This document shows, one piece after another, positions 1 through 8,100 of a stretch of 15,887 bases of DNA. Within the stretch, counting starts at the first letter, position 1; the number at the start of each line of letters is the position of its first letter. The notes below the pieces were generated by a model. That model made no database searches. It was not told the DNA's origin and worked only from the letters and a program-made list of their open reading frames with translations. The stretch covers positions 1 through 15,887 of the forward strand of contig JAQSWE010000021.1 in assembly GCA_029266795.1 (NCBI GenBank), written 5' to 3'. The translations under genes were made by a program, and so were the position numbers. The stretch is from Alphaproteobacteria bacterium. Lineage in GTDB: Bacteria > Pseudomonadota > Alphaproteobacteria > Micavibrionales > UBA2020.

Positions 1-1317
1 AAATACTTTAGTTGCAAATGAAGCTTGAATCTTTCCATCTTTAACTTCCGGCCCGTACCATGCGGGAATCTGATGCCCCCACCAGATCTGGCGGCTGATA
101 CACCAAGGCTGGATGTTGTTCATCCATTCGTAATAGGTTTTCGTCCAGTTCGCCGGCACGAATTTGGTCTTGCCCTCGTCCACTGCCTTGATCGCGGGTT
201 GCGCGAGCGTCTTGGCATCGACATACCACTGGTCAGTCAGCAGCGGCTCGATAATCACGCCACCGCGGTCGCCATAAGGGACCTGATACATGTGGGTTTC
301 GACTTTTTCCAGCAGGCCGAGCGCCTCGATCTCTTCCAGCACTTTTTTGCGCGCGTCGAAACGATCCATGCCGATATAGGCCGCCGGAACATTCGCGCCG
401 TCGGGATCGGCGATTTTGGCATCTTTGTCCATGATCGAAATCATCGGCAGCTTGTGGCGCTTGCCCACTTCAAAGTCGTTGAAGTCATGCGCGGGCGTGA
501 TTTTGACAGCACCCGAGCCTTTTTCGGGATCGGCATAGCTATCTGCCACGATCGGAATTTCGCGGCCTGTAATGGGCAGCACGACCATCTTGCCGACGAG
601 GTCTTTATAACGATCATCATCGGGATGCACGGCAACAGCCGTATCGCCCAGCATGGTTTCAGGGCGCGTGGTGGCGATCACGATAAAGGTATCGGCCATA
701 CCCTTGATCGGGTATTTGAAGTGCCACATATTGCCTTTGGTCTCGCGCGGCTCGACCTCGAGGTCCGAAATGGCGGTGTGGAGTTTCGGGTCCCAGTTGA
801 CGAGGCGCTTGTCCTTGTAAATCAGATTTTCCTTGAACAGCTGCACGAAAACTTTATTCACGGCCTTGTTCAGCCCGTCATCCATGGTGAAGCGCTCGCG
901 ACTCCAGTCTGGCGTCGCGCCGAGGCGGCGCAGCTGGCCGGTGATCGTGTTGCCGGACTCTTCCTTCCACTGCCAGACGCGCTCCAGGAATTTTTCGCGA
1001 CCGAGGTCGTGGCGCGTTTTCTTTTCATCGGCGAGAAGGCGTTCCACCACCATCTGCGTTGCGATGCCCGCATGGTCGGTGCCGGGCTGCCAGAGCACAT
1101 CGCGGCCCTGCATGCGCTCGAAGCGCGAAATAATATCCTGAATGGTCGTGTTCAGCGCATGGCCCATATGCAGGCTGCCCGTGACGTTGGGTGGCGGCAT
1201 GGGGATGCAATAAGGCGCTTTGTTGCTGTTGACGTCGGCGGTGAAGGCTCCGGATTTTTCCCAGAGTTCGTAATGTTTCTTTTCGACGTCTTTGCTTTCG
1301 AAGGTTTTATCCAGCAT
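1..1317 (-). CDS. valS: Valyl-tRNA synthetase, N-terminal part (cut by window edge)
   Basis: Cytoplasmic class Ia aminoacyl-tRNA synthetase that charges tRNA-Val with valine and hydrolyses mischarged Thr-tRNA. The reading frame is open from an ATG at 1317 to the left edge: 439 codons, a little under half of the usual ~900-950 residues. Visible landmarks are the class I signature in PPPNVTGSLHMGH (residues 41-53, HIGH box = HMGH), GTDHAGIATQ (79-88), the CP1 editing-domain motifs TTRPETMLGDTAV and GSGAVKITPAHDFND, and the returning catalytic-core motif WCISRQIWWGHQIPAWY near the edge. The KMSKS loop and anticodon-binding domain lie outside the window. The start is preceded by GGGG with 5-6 nt spacing, a modest ribosome site. 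It is transcribed away from the TPR-methyltransferase gene across a 114-bp shared control region. Identity is certain from the motifs; completeness cannot be judged. Confidence 0.97.
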   Translation of the reverse strand, partial: MLDKTFESKDVEKKHYELWEKSGAFTADVNSNKAPYCIPMPPPNVTGSLHMGHALNTTIQDIISRFERMQGRDVLWQPGTDHAGIATQMVVERLLADEKKTRHDLGREKFLERVWQWKEESGNTITGQLRRLGATPDWSRERFTMDDGLNKAVNKVFVQLFKENLIYKDKRLVNWDPKLHTAISDLEVEPRETKGNMWHFKYPIKGMADTFIVIATTRPETMLGDTAVAVHPDDDRYKDLVGKMVVLPITGREIPIVADSYADPEKGSGAVKITPAHDFNDFEVGKRHKLPMISIMDKDAKIADPDGANVPAAYIGMDRFDARKKVLEEIEALGLLEKVETHMYQVPYGDRGGVIIEPLLTDQWYVDAKTLAQPAIKAVDEGKTKFVPANWTKTYYEWMNNIQPWCISRQIWWGHQIPAWYGPEVKDGKIQASFATKVF

Positions 1318-1386
1318 GTTTTTCCCCAAAAATTAGATACATAATATACGCGTAAAAGCATTGATTTGTGAAGGGTTTTTCCCCAA
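1318..1386. repeat. Pair of perfect 12-bp direct repeats in the valS control region
   Basis: GTTTTTCCCCAA occurs at 1318-1329 and again at 1375-1386, 57 bp apart start to start. After each copy an ATTA follows, so the similarity extends loosely further. Read on the minus strand (TTGGGGAAAAAC), the near copy is the leader right before the valS ATG and contains its G-rich ribosome site. The far copy lies just upstream of the candidate -35 box. The repeat is seen directly; any role as an operator is inference. Confidence 0.6.
1343..1372 (-). promoter_or_regulatory. Candidate sigma70-type promoter for valS
   Basis: Read on the minus strand, TTCACA (1367-1372) is followed after 18 bp by TATATT (1343-1348), a fair match to -35/-10 boxes. 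It lies 26-55 bp upstream of the valS ATG in the only non-coding space available. It sits between two copies of a 12-bp direct repeat. This is pattern matching only; no start site is known. Confidence 0.4.
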
Positions 1387-1431
1387 GATTAAGCCCAGTC
1401 AAACCGTTGAAAAAGGCTGAGAAAAACGCCA

Positions 1432-3330
1432 GTGTCCACCGCCCCCCAGACCGCGGAAGATCTGATCCAGCAGGCGCGCAGCCAGTTGCAGCAACAGCAG
1501 CTGGAACCGGCGAAGGCTAGCCTTGAGGCATCGCTGAAACTGCAAAAAACCGCCGCCGCCTATCGCGGGCTTGGCAATATCCAATTCATGCTGCGCAACC
1601 ACCGCGACAGCATCCCTTTCTTTGAGAAAGCGTTGGAGCAGGATGGGGGCGACCATGCGTCTCTTGCCATGCTGGCGGAGGCGTATTTCGAGCTGGGAAA
1701 CACGGAAAAAGCGGTCGGGTATTCCACCCTCGCGATTACCGCAGCCCCGCAGGAAATCCGCTACAAGGAACGATTTATCCACCTTTCCCGTGACGCGGTG
1801 TTTTTCCAGTATAACCACGTTATCGAAAATACACTATTGGAATGCCTGAAGACCCCGAGCCTGGATTGTTCGGGCGCACAGGGACTTTGGTACAATACAT
1901 TCACCCTGAACCCCGATTTCCGGCGGCTCTATGCGGTCAAGCGCAGCGCGGAAAAGCAAAGCGGTTTCTTCGGCAAGATAAAGGAACGCATGGCGGCCGC
2001 CCTGCCCGCCAAGGATGATGCGGGTGCCTCTTTCGACCCAACGCTTCTCGACAAGGCTGTTGATTTTTCACCGCTGATGAAGCCGTTTTTTCTGCTCGGT
2101 CTTGAGAAAATTACTGTGTATACGATGGCGTTCGAAGAATTTCTGACAGCCTTGCGCAAGTCGCTGTTACTGCAGCCTGAAAGATTTTCTGCGCAGGAAC
2201 GTTTATCGATTGGGGCGAGCCTTGCGCAGTATTGTTTCAATACCGATTACATCCTGAATGTGACGGCCGAAGAAATTGGCAAAATCTCGGCACTTGGCAC
2301 GACAGCGACTGATATCGCTCTGCGCGCCTGCTACGCGCCGTTGCAGCAGATTTCCGGGATTGATGAGATTGCAAAAAAATTCACGCAAAACGCCGAACTT
2401 TCAGGTGTACTTGAAACGCAGCTGACGGAAGTGCGCCTGCGTGAAAACGCCGCGAAAAATATTCCCGCCATCACCCCCATCGCCGATGCCATATCGGTAA
2501 AGGTGCGCGAGCAGTACGAAGAATCCCCCTATCCCCGGTGGAAAACAATCCCGCGCAATTTGTCGCTGGAGCGCGTTGCAGACCCGCTGCGTAAGCCGGG
2601 CGCGAAGGTATTGATTGCCGGCTGCGGCACGGGGCAGGAAGCGGCGCAGATTGCGACGGTTTTGCCGGATGCCCAAATCCTTGCCGTTGACCTCAGCCTT
2701 GCAAGCCTGTCATACGCGCAGACGCGAACCGAAAAACTGGGGTTTAAAAACATCACCTTCCGGCAGGCGGATATTCTGCAGCTGGGCAGCCTGACAGAGC
2801 GTTTCGACGGCATCATTTCTGGCGGCGTCCTGCACCACCTGCAAGACCCGCTGAAGGGTTGGGAAGTTTTAACGGGGCTGCTGAACGATGGCGGGCTGAT
2901 GCGTATCGCCCTCTACAGCAAAATTGCGCGCAAACACCTTGTCGTCGCGCAGGACATCATCCAGCAAAAAGGCTTTCCGCCGACGATCGAGGGTATGCGG
3001 GATTTCCGGCAGCAGAGCGCATCCCTGCTCGACCGTGACGTGCTGAACACCATTTCAGCGGTCAGCGATTATTACCATGCAGCAATGTACCGCGACATGC
3101 TGTTCCATGTGCAGGAACACTGCTTTGATATTCCGGGCATCGATGCGGCGCTGAAAAAACTCGGCCTTACCTTCGTACAATTCATTTTGCCGCCGCCGGT
3201 CCTCGCGCAGTATGTTGCGGCCTATCCCTCTGACCCGACCGCGGCGTCGCTGCCCAACTGGCATAAATTCGAGCAATCCCACCCTCTGCTTTTCCTCGGC
3301 ATGTATCAGTTCTGGTGCAAAGCCGCTTAG
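1432..3330 (+). CDS. TPR-repeat / class I SAM-dependent methyltransferase fusion, substrate unknown
   Basis: A 632-residue soluble protein. Residues ~9-108 are helical TPR-like repeats, a protein-interaction scaffold. Residues ~110-345 are helical and unassigned. Residues ~355-500 form a Rossmann-fold methyltransferase: a YEESPYPRW lead-in (362-370), glycine-rich SAM motif VLIAGCGTGQ (393-402), acidic AVDLS (Asp420), ADIL (Asp447) and GVLHHL (465-470). The C-terminal ~130 residues are unassigned but fit the same large-protein type. The start is GTG at 1432: a stop lies in frame at 1408 and no ATG comes earlier. The ribosome site is weak (AAGG about 15 nt upstream). No signal peptide or membrane segment is seen, so it is likely cytoplasmic. 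It is divergent from valS, and fumC follows 116 bp later with its own likely promoter, so it is probably a single-gene unit. The methyltransferase class is firm; the substrate cannot be inferred from the sequence. Confidence 0.88.
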   Translation: MSTAPQTAEDLIQQARSQLQQQQLEPAKASLEASLKLQKTAAAYRGLGNIQFMLRNHRDSIPFFEKALEQDGGDHASLAMLAEAYFELGNTEKAVGYSTLAITAAPQEIRYKERFIHLSRDAVFFQYNHVIENTLLECLKTPSLDCSGAQGLWYNTFTLNPDFRRLYAVKRSAEKQSGFFGKIKERMAAALPAKDDAGASFDPTLLDKAVDFSPLMKPFFLLGLEKITVYTMAFEEFLTALRKSLLLQPERFSAQERLSIGASLAQYCFNTDYILNVTAEEIGKISALGTTATDIALRACYAPLQQISGIDEIAKKFTQNAELSGVLETQLTEVRLRENAAKNIPAITPIADAISVKVREQYEESPYPRWKTIPRNLSLERVADPLRKPGAKVLIAGCGTGQEAAQIATVLPDAQILAVDLSLASLSYAQTRTEKLGFKNITFRQADILQLGSLTERFDGIISGGVLHHLQDPLKGWEVLTGLLNDGGLMRIALYSKIARKHLVVAQDIIQQKGFPPTIEGMRDFRQQSASLLDRDVLNTISAVSDYYHAAMYRDMLFHVQEHCFDIPGIDAALKKLGLTFVQFILPPPVLAQYVAAYPSDPTAASLPNWHKFEQSHPLLFLGMYQFWCKAA

Positions 3331-3376
3331 TATTAACATATTATTTGCGATTTCCGGCCGGATTGCGTTAAAGCAG

Positions 3377-3405
3377 TTGCATATGAAATACGCGAATTTT
3401 ATCCT
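3377..3405 (+). promoter_or_regulatory. Candidate fumC promoter
   Basis: TTGCAT (3377-3382) and TATCCT (3400-3405) are spaced by 17 bp and lie 42 bp upstream of the fumC ATG. Two copies of TGCGTTAA (3364-3371 and 3405-3412) flank the promoter, starting 41 bp apart. A 10-bp palindrome, TCCGGCCGGA (3353-3362), lies just upstream. No hairpin with a T-run that would end the preceding methyltransferase transcript is visible in 3331-3446. Box matches are moderate and untested. Confidence 0.35.
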
Positions 3406-3446
3406 GCGTTAACGAACCCGCCTGCCTCCATAAAGGAAAACAGAAA

Positions 3447-4883
3447 ATGGCAAAATCTTCCTCCATGAAAAACGGCGCAGCACCTAAAGACTCAGGCGTG
3501 CGCATCGAAACGGATTCCATGGGCGAGGTGGAAGTATCGGCGCGCAAATACTGGGGCGCGCAGACGCAGCGGTCGCTGCAGAATTTCAAGATCGGCGTGG
3601 AGCGCATGCCCCTGCCCCTCGTCCGCGCGCTGGGCGTCCAGAAAAAAGCGGCGGCGCTTGCGAATATCGAACTGAAAATCCTCGACCCGAAAATCGGCGC
3701 TGCGATCATCGACGCGGCTGAAGAAGTGATGGACGGTACGCTGAACGAGCATTTCCCGCTAGTAGTCTGGCAGACCGGTTCTGGCACTCAGACGAATATG
3801 AACATCAACGAAGTCGTTTCCAACCGCGCGATTGAAATCATGGGCGGCGAAATGGGTTCGAAAAAGCCCGTGCATCCGAACGACCATGTCAACATGGGCC
3901 AGTCGTCGAATGACACCTTCCCGACCGTCATGCATATCGCAGCGGTCGAGCAGATCAGCCATGAATTGCTGCCCGCGATGGAAAAACTGACGAAGGCATT
4001 GGCGAAGAAATCGAAAGAATTCTCCAAGATCATCAAGATCGGTCGTACGCATTTGCAGGACGCAACGCCTGTCACACTCGGCCAGGAATTTTCCGGCTAT
4101 GCCGTGCAGGTCAAATACGGCATCGAGCGCGTGCAGGCATGCCTGCCCCGCCTGTCCCAGTTGGCACAAGGCGGCACCGCTGTCGGCACCGGTCTGAACT
4201 GCAAACGCGGCTTCGCGGCACTGTTCGCCAAGAAAGTGTCGGAAATCACCGGCCTCGAGTTCACCACCGCCGAAAACAAGTTCGAAGCGATGGCCGCGCA
4301 TGATGCGATTGTCGAAACATCCGGCGCGCTCAACACGGTCGCCTGCTCCCTCATGAAAATCGCCAACGACATCCGCCTGCTCGGCTCCGGCCCGCGTTGC
4401 GGTATTGGCGAGATTCATCTGCCCGAGAACGAACCCGGCTCGTCGATCATGCCGGGGAAGGTCAACCCTACCCAGTCGGAAGCCATGACGATGGTCTGTG
4501 CGCAGATCATGGGCAACCACACCACTATTTCTATCGCAGGCTCGAACGGACATTTCGAACTCAACGTGTTCAAGCCCGTCATGATCTACAACCTGCTGCA
4601 GTCCATCCGCCTGCTGGCCGATGCCTGCAACAGCTTTACGGATAATTGCGTTATCGGGATCGAGCCGAACCTTGACCGCATCAAGCGCCTGCTGGACGAA
4701 AGTCTCATGCTGGTGACGGCGCTCAACCCCGTCATTGGATATGACAATGCGGCCAAGATCGCCAAAAAAGCGCTGCGTGAAGACAAGACATTGAAACAAG
4801 CCGCAATTGCGCTTAAACTTTTAACATCGGAGGCGTTCGATGAAGCTGTCCGCCCCGAGAACATGATCGGTCCGAAGGATTAA
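3447..4883 (+). CDS. fumC: Class II fumarate hydratase (fumarase C)
   Basis: Oxygen-stable, cofactor-free fumarase of the citric acid cycle, interconverting fumarate and L-malate; the family acts as a cytosolic homotetramer. At 478 residues it is about 11 longer than E. coli FumC (467). Family motifs are all present: WGAQTQRSL (36-44), GSGTQTNMNINEV (111-123), GQSSNDTFPT (151-160), GRTHLQDATPVTLGQE (199-214) and the lyase signature GSSIMPGKVNP (331-341). By a constant offset of 14 from the E. coli protein, His202 matches His188, and Ser332 matches the catalytic Ser318. The ATG at 3447 has AAAGGA (3432-3437) 9 nt upstream. The first ~12 residues (Ser/Lys-rich) extend beyond E. coli FumC; an in-frame ATG at 3465 is a possible alternative. 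The downstream RHH gene starts 3 nt after its stop. Confidence 0.97.
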   Translation: MAKSSSMKNGAAPKDSGVRIETDSMGEVEVSARKYWGAQTQRSLQNFKIGVERMPLPLVRALGVQKKAAALANIELKILDPKIGAAIIDAAEEVMDGTLNEHFPLVVWQTGSGTQTNMNINEVVSNRAIEIMGGEMGSKKPVHPNDHVNMGQSSNDTFPTVMHIAAVEQISHELLPAMEKLTKALAKKSKEFSKIIKIGRTHLQDATPVTLGQEFSGYAVQVKYGIERVQACLPRLSQLAQGGTAVGTGLNCKRGFAALFAKKVSEITGLEFTTAENKFEAMAAHDAIVETSGALNTVACSLMKIANDIRLLGSGPRCGIGEIHLPENEPGSSIMPGKVNPTQSEAMTMVCAQIMGNHTTISIAGSNGHFELNVFKPVMIYNLLQSIRLLADACNSFTDNCVIGIEPNLDRIKRLLDESLMLVTALNPVIGYDNAAKIAKKALREDKTLKQAAIALKLLTSEAFDEAVRPENMIGPKD

Positions 4884-4886
4884 AAA

Positions 4887-5123
4887 GTGCCACGTCGTTT
4901 ATCCCAAAAGCATTCTGTTACGGTAGCGGGCCACCGCACGAGCATCACGCTTGAAGTCGCGTTTTGGGAATCCCTCAAGGAAATCGCCGTCGCGAAAAGC
5001 AAGTCGGTGAATTGCCTGATTGCCGAAATCGACGTTGCACAGCCTGAAAACTTGTCGAGCGCACTGCGCGTTTATATCCTCGACTTCTACAAGCACCCCG
5101 AGCTTCATACGGGCTCGAAGTAA
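4887..5123 (+). CDS. Ribbon-helix-helix domain protein (RHH_4 type)
   Basis: A 78-residue protein that looks like the small alphaproteobacterial RHH_4 family: a basic start, a short strand (HSVTVAGHRTSITLE, 9-23) suited to DNA contact, a helix (AFWESLKEIAVAKS, 25-38), then the SVNCLIAEID and NLSSALRVYILDF segments (40-49, 55-67). RHH proteins usually bind DNA as dimers; the target here is unknown. The start is GTG at 4887, only 3 nt behind the fumC stop, and its ribosome site AAGGA (4875-4879) lies inside the last codons of fumC. It is therefore very likely co-transcribed and translationally coupled with fumC. Such a gene beside fumC is a recurring alphaproteobacterial arrangement as far as I recall. 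Its stop faces the asmA stop across 6 bp. The function as a regulator is inferred from the fold only. Confidence 0.85.
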   Translation: MPRRLSQKHSVTVAGHRTSITLEVAFWESLKEIAVAKSKSVNCLIAEIDVAQPENLSSALRVYILDFYKHPELHTGSK

Positions 5124-5129
5124 CCTCCC

Positions 5130-8100
5130 CTATTCCAAAATTTCTTCATCACGTGGTGCTTCCGCAGGCGGGGGAATTGCTGCGGGCATTTCAGGTGGCT
5201 GTTCGCCGCGCATACCCTCTGGCGCATCGGGCTCCGGTGGCAGCGCATTGAGGCGCTCAAGCACGCCTTTCATGCCGTCCTCACCGGGTGTCGCAACAGG
5301 CTGGAGCGGCGCGGGTTCTGATGGCGGCGGATCGATTTGCGCGCCGGTATCGCCGAGCTCTTCGGTTTCAATGGGGATATTGTTGATGATGCTGCCGGTG
5401 CCGTCTTCACCAGACTCAACAGCAGGCGGCGTACCCGACGGAAGATATTGTTCCTCATCCGGCGTGCGGTGCTGCGGCATGCCTGGCTGCATGGGCTGGA
5501 CATCCGGTGAAAACTGCTGTTCCGGGACTATGACGTCGGCAGCGGCTTCGGGCACCACAACGGCGGGTTCAGGCGCAGCATTGTTCATCAGCCAGATTTC
5601 CACAGGTTTGATGCCCACGCTGTAATCAGCCGCCTTGCCAATCGGGCCGGAACGGTTGACGGCGAACGACGGAAAACCGGCGATGCCTTTGAGCTGGATA
5701 TCGGCCTTGGCGTGGAATGTTTCAGGCTGCATGTCAAACGCGCCGCCAACCGTTATCACCGCATCCGCATCCTGCAGGCGCAATTTTTCTATCGTGATCT
5801 GAGCATTTGCGATTTTCAGGGCAGCGTCGACGTTGCGATAGGTCGTGTCTTCCGACCGCAGCGACTTGGTAAAATCTGCCGCAAGGTTCTCGGCGCGGCT
5901 TCCCTTGGTATCATTGATAAAGCGGCCTGCAGCGCGCGGACTGAAATCATGAATCTTCAAGCTCGCGGCTTTGATCCCGATGTCGCCGTCGATGCCATGG
6001 AACCAGTTCTTGTCTTGCGCCTTGCTGTCTTCCGCAATATCCAGCGTAATGTCGCCCTGCCCCAGCGTGAAGCCCTTCATTTCCATCAGGTCCGCAAATT
6101 GTTGAAGATCGGCATTGGTGATCCCGCCCTTCAACGTACCTTGCCAGCTGCCATTCTTGCGCGTCGCGGCAGTTTCCGCATTAACCGCGCCGCCCCACAA
6201 TTCGCCCTTCATCTCCGACACCTTGATCTCGTCGGGCGCGGCAGTAAGCATCAATTCGGTATTCAGGACATCATTGCTGCGCCAAACAAGCTTTTTTGCC
6301 TTCAGCTTCAGCTCGATCGGATCAGCCAGTTTCCAGTCTTCCCAGACCCAGCGGTCGAAATTTATTTCCGGCGCGGTCAGGTCCCCGATATATTTCCCGT
6401 CGCGGCGGCCAAGCGTACCCGTTACGTCATTCGCCTGAATACCATCGAACTGGTAGGTGCTACGCGTGCCATTCAGTTTTGCGCTGAAAGAAAACGGCTT
6501 TTCTTCGGAAAAGAGTCGATCGACAGGTAAGCCGATTTGCGCCCAAGTGGCATTCTTCATTTCAACATTGTTCTGGTAGGCATATGTACCCTGATTGCCG
6601 GCTGTCGCGCTGCCCGACAGCGAGACGTCGCCGCCCTGAGAAACTCCGTCTGCGGTAAAGGTAAATGCCTTGGCATCACCCTTCACTTGGCCCTTCAGTG
6701 CTGCGGAATTAGAACCCCAGAGTGGCGGCGGAATTTCGATGCCATATCCGGACAGGCCGCCCAGTTGAGAGACTTTGACGCTATAATCGATAGCCATACC
6801 CGATAACGGATTCAGAGACGCGACTTTGCCGCTTGCCGTGAAGTTACCATCATTAGAAAAACTGCCGGACATACTTTCAATCGCCAGTACGTTGTCCGCG
6901 ACCTTGCCTTTGAAAACGAAATCGCTGCCGGCAAGATTTCCCTTGGTGAAGTCTTTCACATGAATGGTAAGTACGGCGTCCGACTTCATCACTTTTTCCA
7001 TGAAGCCTGCATATTCATCGGACAGCACCGCCGTCACATCGGCCTTATCCAGATTCAGTATCGCATCGAAAGCGGGCGTTTTCTCTCCGCGCTTGATATT
7101 CAGGACGCCCGAAACTGCGGTAGTGCCATTAATTTTTCCGTTGATGTCGAACAGGCTAATGGCATCGCCCTTGATGTCAAGGCTGCCTGACAGTTCAAGT
7201 TTTTTGATCAGGCCGAAGGCGCCCAGCGATTTCAGGATATTGGCGTCGGAAAATAGATTTCTGCCCAGCATTTTGTGAGCGTCATCCGTATTCACCTGTA
7301 TCGAATAGGCTGCATATTTCGTTTTGGGCGTGACGACGCCCGCCATCTTCACTTTCGATTTTCCGGGCAGGTCGATGCGCAGTTCCTTGATCGTCCAGTC
7401 CTTATCCGTACCGTCGATAGCCGCCGTGATATCAGGCAGCCAGACGCCGTTGAAAGTCACGCTGCGCGCCTTCACTTTCAGATGAGGCGTGAATCCGGTG
7501 GGAACGTCGATAAAGCCGGGCTTGCCGGTGACCTTCAAATCGCTGGTGTCGAGGTCGGCAGTCACATCCGGCTTTTTGCCGGGGACGAAGGCGATAGCAA
7601 CACTGCCTTTTACGTCGCCTTTCTTCCCGATTTTACCCTTGATATCCGTCAGCACGGCCTCGCCGGGCTTCAGGTTCAGCATGGCGGTGATATCGGCGGG
7701 CTCGGCCATGAAGCTGAGGCCATTCAGGAATTCACTATTGAACAGGCTGCCCAGCGTGCCTTGCGCAATTGATAGCTCGCCCTGCAATCCCAATCCTTGC
7801 GCAAAATCGGCAACGCCGTTGAATTTGACCTGTGGCAGGTTTTCGGCGGGCGTGAAGGTGATATTCAGCGGCACGGGAACGCCGCGCTCGTATTTTCCCG
7901 TTCCGGCCTCGATGCCGACGACGGTATCTTTGTATCGCATGTCGCCTTTGATGCGGTAGGGGCCGGTGAGTGTATCGGCAGAGGTCGCAAGGTTCAGGTT
8001 ATCCACGTGCCATTCGGTACCGGTCGCATGGTCCAGATAATGCAACGTACCGCCCGTCATGCTGACTTGGCTCAATCTTACCGCTTCGGCATCGGGGCCT

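Noticed and set aside
25..1344. 439-codon open frame on the plus strand
   Set aside because: It lies exactly opposite valS, whose minus-strand frame carries all class I synthetase motifs. The plus-strand translation matches no family and is a by-product of third-position GC bias.
1318..1431. Possible T-box or other riboswitch leader for valS
   Set aside because: The leader is too short for a T-box, which is also essentially absent from proteobacteria, and no conserved T-box sequence is seen.
3759..4799. 346-codon minus-strand open frame inside fumC
   Set aside because: Antisense to a full-length fumarase with intact motifs; the His/Asp/Arg-rich translation is typical of a shadow frame and shows no domain.
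5099..5117. CGAGC/GCTCG hairpin as an intrinsic terminator of fumC-RHH
   Set aside because: Only a 5-bp stem with a 9-nt loop inside the coding region and no following T-run.
5712..6530. 272-codon plus-strand open frame opposite the AsmA-like gene
   Set aside because: Several overlapping plus-strand frames occur across this gene, as expected from codon bias; none has recognisable features.
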